A stretch of 64,000 bases of DNA. It comes from an uncultured Peptococcaceae bacterium (GTDB lineage: Bacteria > Bacillota > Peptococcia > Peptococcales > Peptococcaceae). Each line of letters starts with the position of its first letter. Positions within the stretch are counted from its first letter, which is position 1. The DNA is taken from assembly GCA_910585405.1 (NCBI GenBank), contig CAJUDO010000005.1, positions 46,645-110,644 on the forward strand, in the 5' to 3' direction. The translations under genes and the position numbers were made by a program. The notes beneath the pieces are model-generated. The model was not told the origin of the DNA. It ran no database searches and was given only the letters and a program-made list of their open reading frames with translations. This document shows positions 17,564 through 26,585 of the stretch, one piece after another.

Positions 17564-19003
17564 CTATTTTACGTCCTCCTGTACACAAGCTGCGCCGCCA
17601 TGTCCATAACCCCATGTGCCTTCTACAGTAACCGCTACATTATCATATTCCGGCCCTGCTGCGCCAGGTACACGGAATGTATAATTGTCCACCAGCATAA
17701 CTGGCTTTTCTTCAGGTTTTTCCAGTTGAGGCACATACTCATATGGATATCGATAGGCACGATAAACCATATTTCCCAGTGGGCCGCCAAAATAAGGAGA
17801 CACATATTCCCACACAATTTCGTGCTCTTCGGTTACTTCCAGCATATGACCGCCAACGCCTTCTGTAATGAAAGTGTTCCCATTGGGCAAACGCTGCGCA
17901 GAAGACACCAACGGACTATAAAAATAATGCGCTCTGGCCGGACCTTTATAGCCCATTTCTGATGGCGTAAACTGCCAAACAATTTCTAATGTCACTGGAT
18001 TAAATTCCAAAACCCGAGAATAATCCCGTTTATAAAATTTGGTCCCGTCTGCGCAAGTTTGATTCGGAGCACCAAAGCCCGCCCAGCCGCCATTATCAAA
18101 AACAAGAATATTTCCAGCTCCCGGTAATCCCTGCGGAATCATATGCGCATGGTGAGGGCCAATGATTACGCCGAGCTTTTTCAGAGAACTTGTCGCTTCA
18201 AAATCAGGTCCAACCCGCCACACAATTTTTCCGGTCTGTTTGCTGATAATCATTAAAATATTACTGGTACGGGAGTCAATGATAAGATTATCTGGATGAA
18301 ATCTTTCGTCACCTTGTTCGTACCACCTGTTAGGACCCAAAACACTCATGCTGTTAATATGCGCCCAATCCGCCATATTCACAGGATTGGTATATTTCAA
18401 ATTTGGATTTTTATATTGCACAAGCTTACTAATATTATCATAACCCATTTCCGAAAAGTGTTTATTCAATTCCCATTCCCAGATAATATGCCCTTGCTGA
18501 TTAACCTCAATAATTGCGTCATCAATCAACATTTTATCTGTAATTCTGGTATTATAACAATTTTTGTGCACGAGAATCAATGTGTTCCCGCTGTTCACCT
18601 TGCACTCCATTTGAGGCACATAATAGCCTACCGGATTCCCCTCCCGCTGATAATCATGGTGTTGTCTAAGCATCCATTGATCCTCCACGTCTGGATCTCC
18701 CTTGATAAACTCATATTGATTAAACTGCCAAACAATATTTCCATCCCAGTCCACCTGTACCAGATCTATTTTATCCTGATAACTGACAGAATCATCCCGT
18801 TCTCCGCGATGCCCCAGCACCTGTCCGCCCGGCAATAGTTTGTTGGGAAATCCCTGCAGGTCTTTCCACAGCCGTACAACCTTTCCATTCATATCAATTA
18901 ACATTGCGCCTAATTCTGATGCCGGAAACAATGTGTAGCCGTTGTAGCATTTTTCCGGCTGATATACTGTTACGCCTAATGGCATGATTCTTGGTCTTCC
19001 CAT
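17564..19003 (-). CDS. Arylsulfotransferase (ASST) family protein, cytoplasmic form
   Basis: A 479-residue protein of the arylsulfotransferase (ASST) family, which moves a sulfuryl group from a phenolic sulfate ester to another phenol through a sulfo-histidine, without PAPS. Diagnostic stretches are ADWAHINSMSVLG (His215), LIIDSRTSNILMIISKQTGK, GPHHAHMIPQGLPGAGN (His284, 285, 287) and RAHYFYSPLVSS. WD-like beta-propeller repeats (WDGNIVWQF, QGHIIWEWEL, LEIVWQF) are visible. There is no signal peptide, whereas the studied E. coli enzyme is periplasmic. The DASS transporter 55 bp upstream could therefore import the sulfated substrate. GGAGG precedes the ATG. Confidence 0.88.
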   Translation of the reverse strand: MGRPRIMPLGVTVYQPEKCYNGYTLFPASELGAMLIDMNGKVVRLWKDLQGFPNKLLPGGQVLGHRGERDDSVSYQDKIDLVQVDWDGNIVWQFNQYEFIKGDPDVEDQWMLRQHHDYQREGNPVGYYVPQMECKVNSGNTLILVHKNCYNTRITDKMLIDDAIIEVNQQGHIIWEWELNKHFSEMGYDNISKLVQYKNPNLKYTNPVNMADWAHINSMSVLGPNRWYEQGDERFHPDNLIIDSRTSNILMIISKQTGKIVWRVGPDFEATSSLKKLGVIIGPHHAHMIPQGLPGAGNILVFDNGGWAGFGAPNQTCADGTKFYKRDYSRVLEFNPVTLEIVWQFTPSEMGYKGPARAHYFYSPLVSSAQRLPNGNTFITEGVGGHMLEVTEEHEIVWEYVSPYFGGPLGNMVYRAYRYPYEYVPQLEKPEEKPVMLVDNYTFRVPGAAGPEYDNVAVTVEGTWGYGHGGAACVQEDVK

Positions 19004-19058
19004 ATTGTCCTCCTAAATATAAATAAATATCGTATGCTATTTTCGCTTTTCATCCAAA

Positions 19059-20498
19059 TCAGAAAATAATGTTGCTGACAGGTATGCCATAAATTACAAC
19101 TACAAAAAATGAAATCAATACCAGTAAAATACTATATAAGTATGCCTGCTTTGCAGGCACCCATTCCCGATTGCCATGCAGCAACGCACCGCTCGGAGAC
19201 GCTGCTGGCGTTAACAATGCCACATGTAAGCAAAGTGTTATGAGAACTGCCGCTGCAACGGAATTTCCTCCGATTTCCATTGAAATGCTGTACACAATTG
19301 GCATAAAAATCAGCCCAACAACCGCATTATTCATAATATTCGTCAGAATCATTGACAGCACTATCAAAGTAAATAGAAACATCAGCGGTGTTTTTCCAGA
19401 AAAAATCGGCAGTAAAATTTGTTGCAAAAATGCCTTGATTCCTGTTTCTTCTGCTGTCATTGCCGAAGAAACTGCCATCGCAGCAGCGGCTAAAAATACC
19501 AAATCCCAAGCAATCGTTTCCCCTGCAATTCGTTTAAAATTCAACAGTGGAGTACCCTCATATTTCCATAATACCAGAACAATCACTCCCGCAATCACAA
19601 TCCCGGTAGCCGACATTTTATTCAGCAATATCGTCAGACCCAGTGTTTTCGGTAAAATACTAGGCACCAGCATAGCCAAAATACATACAACCATAACTGC
19701 AGAAACTATTTTTTGTTGATTATTTAGTTTTTCCAATTTTCCAAAAATTTCAATATCAGCATTTTCCAATAATGTCACATCCGGTTTTATCACAAATGCA
19801 GCTATCAATATATAAATGGTCAAACAAATGAGGGAGATGCTGATGACCAGTGCCATATACTGCAGATAATCCACTTGCAGACCGGAGGCTTTTTGAAAAG
19901 CGCCTAAAATAATCAATGGAACACTTTTAAATGGCAGTGCAGCTAAACCCAGACAGGAGGCGTAAATCACACCGACTACCATAATGACGGAATATTTATC
20001 CCCTTTTTTATAATTCAATTTTTCTAAAATGTCATAGAGAATAGACCAGGCCAGCACGATTGTCGTCATCGCATTTGTCAGAGCCGCCAAAGTATACGTT
20101 GCCAAAATAAACATAAACGAAAAAATCCATGGTCTTCCTTGATTCATTCTGCGTGTAATAAACCACTGTGCAATATGATTGGTTATTCCCCAATATTCTA
20201 ACGCCCCAACCAACGCCATGATAAAAATAATCTGTACAACAATATCATTCCCAATCGACATAGTCAAAACATTGGACATATTGCTGTACTCACTTAATCC
20301 CAACGCCACAAGACCCAGCAAACTAGGCCACAAGGTTCCTACAAAGGACCATAAATAGATTAGCCCTAAAAAAATACCCAATGCCTGCATTCCTATTGCT
20401 GTAATCGGTTCCGGCGGTACAATATGACCAAATCCAAACATAATTGCAATTCCAATCAAAGAATGCACATAATACCCTATATCTTTTTGCTTACTCAT
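19059..20498 (-). CDS. SLC13/DASS-type sodium:anion symporter
   Basis: A 479-residue polytopic membrane protein with about 12 hydrophobic segments. LTNAMTTIVLAWSI and NIMNNAVVGLIFMPIVYSI carry the paired asparagine motifs (SNT/NN-like), and LLTPAASPSGALLHGNREWV is the second substrate hairpin of this fold. Family members carry dicarboxylates, sulfate or other organic anions with Na+. It is co-transcribed with the arylsulfotransferase, so a sulfated aromatic anion is a reasonable guess. AGGAGG precedes the ATG. A -10 box and a Crp/Fnr-type operator at -41.5 lie just upstream. Confidence 0.88.
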   Translation of the reverse strand: MSKQKDIGYYVHSLIGIAIMFGFGHIVPPEPITAIGMQALGIFLGLIYLWSFVGTLWPSLLGLVALGLSEYSNMSNVLTMSIGNDIVVQIIFIMALVGALEYWGITNHIAQWFITRRMNQGRPWIFSFMFILATYTLAALTNAMTTIVLAWSILYDILEKLNYKKGDKYSVIMVVGVIYASCLGLAALPFKSVPLIILGAFQKASGLQVDYLQYMALVISISLICLTIYILIAAFVIKPDVTLLENADIEIFGKLEKLNNQQKIVSAVMVVCILAMLVPSILPKTLGLTILLNKMSATGIVIAGVIVLVLWKYEGTPLLNFKRIAGETIAWDLVFLAAAAMAVSSAMTAEETGIKAFLQQILLPIFSGKTPLMFLFTLIVLSMILTNIMNNAVVGLIFMPIVYSISMEIGGNSVAAAVLITLCLHVALLTPAASPSGALLHGNREWVPAKQAYLYSILLVLISFFVVVIYGIPVSNIIF

Positions 20499-20543
20499 AA
20501 ATATAACCTCCTAATATCATGTATTCGCAATTGCTTAATAGGA

Positions 20544-20585
20544 ATTATAGCACCGATTGTTATTCGAGTTTTTGACCTAAGTCAA
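20544..20585 (-). promoter_or_regulatory. Class II Crp/Fnr-type promoter of the DASS-arylsulfotransferase operon
   Basis: A perfect palindrome TTGAC-N4-GTCAA lies at 20572-20585 and a TATAAT box (minus strand) at 20544-20549. If +1 is 7 bp after the -10 box, the palindrome is centred at -41.5, the classic position for activation by Crp/Fnr proteins. No good -35 box is present, as expected for an activated promoter. The Crp/Fnr gene next door is the likely regulator. Confidence 0.75.
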
Positions 20586-20603
20586 AAAAACCAAATATAC
20601 TAT

Positions 20604-20669
20604 AAATAAATATAAAAAGTCATGTTACTACAGTTCGCACTTTTGTAACATGACTTTTTATATTTATTT
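20604..20669. terminator. Long perfect inverted repeat after the Crp/Fnr gene
   Basis: Two perfectly complementary 25-base arms (20604-20628 and 20645-20669) flank a 16-base loop. The arms contain GTAACATGAC next to T-rich and A-rich stretches, so the hairpin can terminate in either direction. It touches the stop codon of the Crp/Fnr gene and isolates it from the DASS operon promoter. Confidence 0.85.
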
Positions 20670-21328
20670 CAATCTTCCATTTTCATCCCGGCCGCATAGT
20701 TTCGCAAAACAATTTCATCCATTATTAGTATCCGCTTCTCTTCAATCTGGATGATACCATTTTCTTTTAATTTTCTAATAATTCTTGACACTGTCGATAT
20801 ATTTATTTTTAAGTAATTCGCCAAGTCAATATACTTAAACCATTTATTAACTACCAATCTTCCATCAACATATTCTGAAAAATTAAGCAGCATTTCACAT
20901 ACTGCATTCGCACTTCTGTTTTCCAAACAATGAACCGCAATATTTCTATATTCTCTGGATTGTTCACCCAAGGTAATCAAAATTGCTTCTAACAGGTCAC
21001 TATAATTCTTTTGTTGTTTTAATCTGGCACAAGAAACTTTATAATACCTGCAAGCTGTTTCTGATATAATACTGATTTGCGCTTTTTCCGTTTCATCTGC
21101 TTTAAAAACATTATGAATTCCGACAATATTCGGCGCAATTAGATAGCTTAACACTTCTTCTTCCCCATCAAAATTAATTCGAACAATCCGAACAGCGCCT
21201 TCTACAAGAAAATAAAGCCATTCTGCAGGATCACCCTGTCGGTAAATATATTTTTTCGGTTTAATCTCGCGACATGCATCTTCATTAAATAGCTGCGGAT
21301 TATTTTGAACCAACGCTAAAATATCCAT
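20669..21328 (-). CDS. Crp/Fnr-family transcriptional regulator
   Basis: A 219-residue regulator: N-terminal cyclic-nucleotide-binding-like beta-roll (IYRQGDPAEWLYFLVEGAVR, then GEEEVLSYLIAPNIVGIHNV) and a C-terminal winged helix with the recognition segment YLKINISTVSRIIRKLKENG. It lacks the N-terminal cysteine cluster of FNR, so it probably senses a small ligand, not oxygen through an Fe-S cluster. The ATG at 21328 has GGAGGAGG; a TTG six codons earlier overlaps that site. It most likely acts on the TTGAC-N4-GTCAA site upstream of the adjacent operon. The effector could be the transported anion or its product. Confidence 0.92.
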   Translation of the reverse strand: MDILALVQNNPQLFNEDACREIKPKKYIYRQGDPAEWLYFLVEGAVRIVRINFDGEEEVLSYLIAPNIVGIHNVFKADETEKAQISIISETACRYYKVSCARLKQQKNYSDLLEAILITLGEQSREYRNIAVHCLENRSANAVCEMLLNFSEYVDGRLVVNKWFKYIDLANYLKINISTVSRIIRKLKENGIIQIEEKRILIMDEIVLRNYAAGMKMED

Positions 21329-21421
21329 GTTTGCCTCCTCCGACAATTTTCCATCAAGCTATACTGCATACAAGCACATATTACATTCATACCCAGCACA
21401 GTGCGTCTTATTTATAATAAT

Positions 21422-21450
21422 ATTATAGCGCAAAATTCCTTTTAAAGTAA
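21422..21450 (-). promoter_or_regulatory. Promoter of the Crp/Fnr gene
   Basis: On the minus strand TTACTT (21445-21450) and TATAAT (21422-21427) are 17 bp apart, about 95 bp before the start codon. No copy of the TTGAC-N4-GTCAA operator is seen here. Confidence 0.6.
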
Positions 21451-21499
21451 GAAGGCAACCCATTCTGTACAAATATACTCCACTCTCATCAACAGAAAA

Positions 21500-21540
21500 A
21501 AAGCAGAGATATCTGCACGCTTGCCAGATGCCTCTGCTTT
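21500..21540 (-). terminator. Terminator of the GHL10 hydrolase gene
   Basis: AAAGCAGAG pairs with CTCTGCTTT around a loop with an inner CAGATG/ATATCTG-like stem. On the minus strand it is followed by TTTTTTCTG. It lies 18 bp past the stop codon of the hydrolase gene. Confidence 0.8.
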
Positions 21541-21557
21541 GTCTTTCTATTCATTTT

Positions 21558-22784
21558 CTATTCAAACAGTCCAGTCACACTGTCCTTGATGCCCAGCACA
21601 TTATTTTTCAACGCGCTATAGCCATAAAAAATACTGCCGTCTACGTTTCCATTGACACGGTTATAGGCAATCTGACGAGTCAGTTCCTGCCCGTCCAACC
21701 ATTGACTGCCTTGGTTGCTGTCGCCTGTTTTATAGGCTGCATGACCGACGTATAATTTTACACCGGTTCCCCGTGTCACATTGCTCCACCAGTCCAGCAA
21801 AGTAGCATAATCACATTGCTTATGACCAATCTGCCAGTAAATCTGAGGCGCGATATAATCCAGCCAGCCCTTTTGCACCCATTTGCGGGTATCGGCATAA
21901 TGATCATAGTAGGTTTCTACACCAGCGGTGGTATTCGAGCCTGCAGCATTACTGCTTTTGTTGGCCCACACACCGGCAGGGCTTACACCAAACACGACAC
22001 CCTGCTTTTGGTGTACTAGATCGTAGGTTTCCTGCACCAATAAATCTACATTATGCCGCCGCCAATCCTCGATGCTGCTGTATCCCTGCCCATACTTGGC
22101 AAAGGTTGCCGCGTCATCAAAATTGCCGTCGGGATAAAAATAGTCGTCATAATGAATGCCCGCCAAATCATAGCGGTCCAGCAATTCCTTTACGCCCTGC
22201 AGCACCAGATAACGGGACATGGGTTCTCCCGGATTCAAATACAGCTCACCGCTGGAATGCGCAACGACCAGGTCCGGATATAAACGGGCAGGATTGGTTT
22301 CTGCCAGGGCGCTGGTATCCCAATTGGGTTTGGCTGCCGTCCCGCGCGTAATTTTATACGGGTTGATCCAGGCATGAATCCCGATTCCCCGTTTTTTCCC
22401 TTCCGCTACCAGATACGCCAGCGGGTCAAAGCCCTGCGCTGGCGCCTGTCCCTGCGTCCCTGTCAGATACACCGACCATGGATACAGATTCGAGCGATAT
22501 AAGGCATCGGCAGTGGGGCGTACCTGAAAAAATACCGCGTTCAGATGCATCGCCTGCGCATTGTTTAAGATTCCGTCTAACTCCTGTTTCATCTGCTCTG
22601 CCGATAATCCTTGCTTACTGGGAAAATCAATATTATATACGCTGGCAATCCATACCCCGCGCAGTTCTTCCTGTACTGCAGCCTCTGCCCGCTGCCCATC
22701 TGGCAAAATGTACTGGTAACTGCCAAAGAGCAGACTTAGTGCAAATGTCACAAGACACAGCTTCGCCATCCATTTTTTCATCAT
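21558..22784 (-). CDS. GHL10 family secreted glycoside hydrolase-like protein
   Basis: A 408-residue exported protein of the glycosyl hydrolase-like 10 (former DUF187, YddW-like) family. Residues 1-36 form a signal peptide (KKWMAKLCLVTFALSLLFGS then ...AEAA). The TIM-barrel core follows: RGVWIASVYNIDFPSKQGLS, HLNAVFFQVRPTADALY, GIGIHAWINPYKITRG, and YDLAGIHYDDYFYPDG with the likely catalytic acidic residues. Family members are thought to act on cell-wall or other glycans; the substrate is not settled. GAGGAGG precedes two consecutive ATGs. It lies after the YgjP-like gene but is separated by 359 bp, so it probably has its own promoter. Confidence 0.9.
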   Translation of the reverse strand: MMKKWMAKLCLVTFALSLLFGSYQYILPDGQRAEAAVQEELRGVWIASVYNIDFPSKQGLSAEQMKQELDGILNNAQAMHLNAVFFQVRPTADALYRSNLYPWSVYLTGTQGQAPAQGFDPLAYLVAEGKKRGIGIHAWINPYKITRGTAAKPNWDTSALAETNPARLYPDLVVAHSSGELYLNPGEPMSRYLVLQGVKELLDRYDLAGIHYDDYFYPDGNFDDAATFAKYGQGYSSIEDWRRHNVDLLVQETYDLVHQKQGVVFGVSPAGVWANKSSNAAGSNTTAGVETYYDHYADTRKWVQKGWLDYIAPQIYWQIGHKQCDYATLLDWWSNVTRGTGVKLYVGHAAYKTGDSNQGSQWLDGQELTRQIAYNRVNGNVDGSIFYGYSALKNNVLGIKDSVTGLFE

Positions 22785-23143
22785 ATATCCTCCTCGTATA
22801 ATAAGTTTGTAAGCAAGGAAAACAGCTTACAGACTTATTCTTTTTTATGTATAAATGGTAAGGACATCTAAGAGGAACTCCCCTCATCCCGATTCCCATC
22901 TATACAGTCCATAGTTATATTTCAATATAGGTTGATCCTGTGGTATGATATCAGGTAGAGTCTGATGTCCGAAGGCACTGCTGTTCCTCCTTTCAGCCGG
23001 CTTAGTCCAAGACTGCTTCGTAAGCATTCAGCCTGGCACATACGGCACATTTCGCTAACACAGAATTTTCATCCCCAGTCGTTAGCCCCAGCAAAAAAGG
23101 CTGACTGAGTGCATGCTTGTTTCGTTGATGCTGTTTTGAAGCT
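22785..23143. other. 359-bp gap with possible structured RNA or short ORFs
   Basis: No recognised gene. Visible features: an imperfect 15-bp inverted repeat (22800-22814 / 22825-22839) followed on the plus strand by CTTTTTT; a long-range pair GATGTCC (22964-22970) / GGACATC (22862-22868) enclosing a smaller hairpin (GAGG/CCTC); a minus-strand GGAGG followed by a GTG-started 18-codon frame MPSDIRLYLISYHRINLY; and a stop-free minus-strand stretch ending KCAVCARLNAYEAVLD. I could match none of this to a known RNA or protein family. Confidence 0.35.
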
Positions 23144-23848
23144 TTACTGCGAAACAGTATTTAAATCTACCATCACAGATAATGTATGCTTTAATTGACG
23201 ATATTGTGGCTCGAAATGTTCCAGCAGGGCATAAAATTCCGACGAATGATTATTTTGGCAAAAGTGCAAATATTCATGCACCAGCACTTGATGAATGCAA
23301 GCCATAGGCGCCATGGCCAGCCATAAATTTATCACAATTTTTTTCTGCTGGCTGTAGCAGACTCCCCAACTGCCACGCATTTTCCGCACGATAAATTGCG
23401 GCTGAGGCAATGACAGCGATTCCAGCTGTCTGCGCACCTGCTTATCCAAATCCGGCAAAATTGTTTCCGATAATTGTTGCCGGTAAAATTTCTCGGTCAG
23501 TTGACAGCAATGAGCTTTTTGGGTACAGCCAAAGAGTTGTAAGCATTCTCCCGTCCACTGCCAGCGGCGCTTTCCCGCGTCCTTCACCTCTAAAGGATAC
23601 TGTTTTCCCAAATACGCAATTTCTCCGCCGTCCTCATAGCGATTGCACAAGCCCTGCTGCGCTCGTTCCTCCATCAACTGCCGTGTCTGCTCTTGATGCT
23701 GCGCAATCCAGCCTGCCTTTCGTGCAACCGCATCCTCCACGGCAGCCTTACTCAGTCCATATGGCGCCGTTACACGAAGCGTACCATCACGGTCAATATG
23801 CAGCGTAATATGTTTCACTTTTTTGTAGGTCACTTCATAGTCTATCAT
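23144..23848 (-). CDS. YgjP-like zinc metallopeptidase domain protein
   Basis: A 234-residue protein of the YgjP/DUF45 (M48-like) family. The zinc site HEYLH (191-195) is followed by a third histidine (His201), and the upstream segment RKMRGSWGVCYSQQKKIVIN matches the family's conserved R-x-x-W-G-x-C stretch. Neither a signal peptide nor membrane segments are seen, so it is cytoplasmic. Function in bacteria is poorly known; protease activity is presumed. Its ATG lies 3 bp after the antiporter gene stop, so it is the last gene of the obg-nptA-caxA transcript. Confidence 0.88.
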   Translation of the reverse strand: MIDYEVTYKKVKHITLHIDRDGTLRVTAPYGLSKAAVEDAVARKAGWIAQHQEQTRQLMEERAQQGLCNRYEDGGEIAYLGKQYPLEVKDAGKRRWQWTGECLQLFGCTQKAHCCQLTEKFYRQQLSETILPDLDKQVRRQLESLSLPQPQFIVRKMRGSWGVCYSQQKKIVINLWLAMAPMACIHQVLVHEYLHFCQNNHSSEFYALLEHFEPQYRQLKHTLSVMVDLNTVSQ

Positions 23849-23851
23849 AAA

Positions 23852-24811
23852 TCACCCCAAACTAGTACACAAAATGAAAATATACAGTCCGTACACCAGC
23901 AATAAAGCCACGCCCTGCAGGCGGAAAAATCTCTGACTGAACAGCGGCGGCAAAATGGCCAAAAAGCCAACAGCCAAACAAAAAGGTAAATCCAGCAGAA
24001 CGGTCTGCGCGGAGATTGCCAGACTGCCGCCGGCCAACATGGAACATACCGGCAATATCATCGTCAAATCTATAATATTGGCTCCTAAAATATTCCCAAT
24101 AGACAACGAAGCTTGCCGTTTTATCAACGCTGTAATTGTCGTTACCAATTCAGGCAATGACGTCCCCACCGCAATCAAAGTCGCGCCGATGATGCTATCT
24201 GGCACACCCAATATGCGCGCCAGCTCGCTGCCATTATCCACCAACAGCTGTGCGCCGATTACAATACCCGCTGCGCCCGCGGCAAATTTTATAACATTTA
24301 CCAATACTACATTGCGACTGTCTCTCACAGGAGTCCTTCTTTGTTCGCTCTGCATGGATTGCTTGGCACTGTACACATTTTCCGCTAAAAAGATGAAGAA
24401 TAACAACAGCAGCAATAAACTGGGAACTGTTTGCAGCCTGCCGTCGGCAGACAAGGCATACAAGAGTCCGCAGCCCAAAATCATCAAAATGCCTTTGAAA
24501 GCAATATTTCGCCGTTTCATTGCTGTCGGCAGACACACAACGGAAATTCCCATAATCAAGCCTAGGTTGGCTGTAACCGAACCTACCGCATTTCCCACAG
24601 CAATCCCATTGCTTCCATGCATCGTGGCAACCGCTGACGTGAGAAGCTCCGGCAACGTCGTCGCTAAGCTGACAATCGTCGCTCCGATGATAAACTGGGG
24701 AATTCCCGACCGTACAGCAATCCATGTGGAAGCATCTACAAATAAATCCCCGCCCTTTACAATCAATAAAATGCCAAGCAAAAATAATAAAACAATCACA
24801 AATACTTCCAA
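23852..24811 (-). CDS. Calcium/sodium antiporter (CaCA family)
   Basis: A membrane protein of about 319 residues with two inverted halves, each with the ion-binding alpha-repeat: IGATIVSLATTLPELLTSAV and IGATLIAVGTSLPELVTTIT. This is the hallmark of YrbG/CaxA-type Na+/Ca2+ (K+-dependent-like) exchangers. About 10 transmembrane segments are visible. The start is uncertain: TTG at 24811 follows AGGAG at a good distance and gives the usual N-terminus (GILLIVKGGDLFVDAS), while a longer TTG-started frame reaches 24847. It lies between the Na/Pi transporter and the YgjP gene on the same strand. Confidence 0.92.
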   Translation of the reverse strand: MEVFVIVLLFLLGILLIVKGGDLFVDASTWIAVRSGIPQFIIGATIVSLATTLPELLTSAVATMHGSNGIAVGNAVGSVTANLGLIMGISVVCLPTAMKRRNIAFKGILMILGCGLLYALSADGRLQTVPSLLLLLLFFIFLAENVYSAKQSMQSEQRRTPVRDSRNVVLVNVIKFAAGAAGIVIGAQLLVDNGSELARILGVPDSIIGATLIAVGTSLPELVTTITALIKRQASLSIGNILGANIIDLTMILPVCSMLAGGSLAISAQTVLLDLPFCLAVGFLAILPPLFSQRFFRLQGVALLLVYGLYIFILCTSLG

Positions 24812-24911
24812 ATATTTCACGCTCCTGTAAAAAAGAGATTGCCGCAAAAAGGATTTTTACCACTACGACAACCTCTGTTTTTCTTATATAGCATATCTGT
24901 TTTCAAAATTT

Positions 24912-26570
24912 TTATGCTTTTGCCTTCACCTGATCTTCAAGAACAGCCTGCGCCAGATTTACAGCATGATCACCGATACGCTCCAAGTTTGACAAGATAT
25001 CCAAATATACTGCACCAGCTGCCGCACTGCAGGCGCCAGCATTCAGCCGTGTGATATGGCCTTTGCGCAGTTCATTTTCCATACTGTCAATGATATCATC
25101 CTGCTCAATTACCTTTTTCGCCAGTTCTACATTGTTGTTGCGCAAGGAGGTTAAACTATCGACCAAAGCTTTTTCTACCAGATGCATCATCTCACTCAGT
25201 TTTTTATTTGCTTCGTCAGACATTTTGATTTTATTCTCCCGGCAATAATCTGTGAGCTCTACTAAATTCTCCGCATGGTCGCCCACTCGCTCCAAATCCC
25301 CCACAGCCTGTAAAATCATGTGGCTGCGTTGAGAAAGAGTATGGTTCACATCATGCCCATAGGTAGCATCAATCACATATTGGGTAATCGCCTGCTCCAG
25401 AATGTCCACAATATTTTCCCTGCGCAAAGCCTCTTCCTTATCATTATCACCGTGCAAAAAGTAATAATCTACCGCATATTCCAAAGCTTCTGCCGCCATA
25501 CGTCCCATATGCAGCATCTCTCTGCTGGCATTGGATAAGGCCATAGGCATATTGCCCAGCAAGCGTTTTTCCAAGTATTTGGGCTGCAGCATCAAATCAC
25601 GGTCGTCAACCTGATCGGGAATCAGCTTACACACAATCCGATCCAGCACCCCTACAAAGGGAATAAAGAGCAACGTATTCGTGATATTAAACATACCATG
25701 GGTTTGTGCAATCTGCATCTTTACATTCATTGCCTCCCAACCGGCACCGGGCAAAAGATTAGATACAGTTTCTACCCACCACGGGAAAATACCACATACA
25801 AACAACGGTAAAAAGATTAGTGTCCCAATCATATTAAACATAAGATTGACGATAGAGGTTCGTTTCGCATTGACCGTAGTGCCCAGCCCTGCCAAAAGCG
25901 CTGTCACAGTGGTCCCGATATTGCTACCGAAAAGCATAGGTACAACCTGAGTATAACTCATCACACCTTGATACGCCAATTCCTGCATAATCCCGATCAT
26001 GGCACTACTACTCTGAATTGCTGCCGTCAAAACGGCACCCACCACAATTCCTAAAAATGCGTTGTTTTCCACACTGAGCATTAATTGGGTGAATTGTGGA
26101 AATTCCGCCAGCGGCTTCAACCCCTGCCCCATGACATCCATCCCATAGAACAGAAGACCAAAGCCTAGAATGACCTGTCCTAAATTTGTGAACCGTTCTT
26201 TTTTAAAGAAGAACAGCAGGAACGCGCCTACAAACACGATAGGCAGAGCATAGTCCGACAATTTGAACCCAATCAGATACGCCGTCACAGTGGTCCCGAT
26301 ATTGGCGCCCATTATAACGCCAATGGCCTGCCGCAGCGACATGAGCCGCGCATTTACCAAACCGATGGCCAACACTGTTGTCGCCGCACTGCTTTGAATG
26401 AGACCGGTAACCAGTGTGCCGGTCAGAATCCCGCGAATCGGCGTTTTTGTCCCTTTTTCCAATATATCTCGCAGTTTATCTCCGGCCAGCGCCTGCAAAC
26501 CTTCCGACATGGATTTCATGGAAAAGAGAAACATGCCCAGACCGCCGAGACAATAAAAAAGTAATTCCAT
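24912..26570 (-). CDS. Na/Pi cotransporter family protein with PhoU-like C-terminal domain
   Basis: A 552-residue NptA/PF02690-type protein. The membrane part (1-310) has two QSSxA repeats (TGLIQSSAATTVLAIG and AAIQSSSAMIGIMQE) that form the sodium and phosphate sites. The cytoplasmic part (about 340-550) is PhoU-like, with paired helical motifs QAVGDLERVGDHAENLVEL and SNLERIGDHAVNLAQ. It probably imports phosphate with Na+, with PhoU-type gating. It starts 15 bp after obg and has a GGGGG site. Such genes are common alongside housekeeping operons in Firmicutes. Confidence 0.93.
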   Translation of the reverse strand: MELLFYCLGGLGMFLFSMKSMSEGLQALAGDKLRDILEKGTKTPIRGILTGTLVTGLIQSSAATTVLAIGLVNARLMSLRQAIGVIMGANIGTTVTAYLIGFKLSDYALPIVFVGAFLLFFFKKERFTNLGQVILGFGLLFYGMDVMGQGLKPLAEFPQFTQLMLSVENNAFLGIVVGAVLTAAIQSSSAMIGIMQELAYQGVMSYTQVVPMLFGSNIGTTVTALLAGLGTTVNAKRTSIVNLMFNMIGTLIFLPLFVCGIFPWWVETVSNLLPGAGWEAMNVKMQIAQTHGMFNITNTLLFIPFVGVLDRIVCKLIPDQVDDRDLMLQPKYLEKRLLGNMPMALSNASREMLHMGRMAAEALEYAVDYYFLHGDNDKEEALRRENIVDILEQAITQYVIDATYGHDVNHTLSQRSHMILQAVGDLERVGDHAENLVELTDYCRENKIKMSDEANKKLSEMMHLVEKALVDSLTSLRNNNVELAKKVIEQDDIIDSMENELRKGHITRLNAGACSAAAGAVYLDILSNLERIGDHAVNLAQAVLEDQVKAKA

Positions 26571-26585
26571 TTCGTTTCCCCCAAA

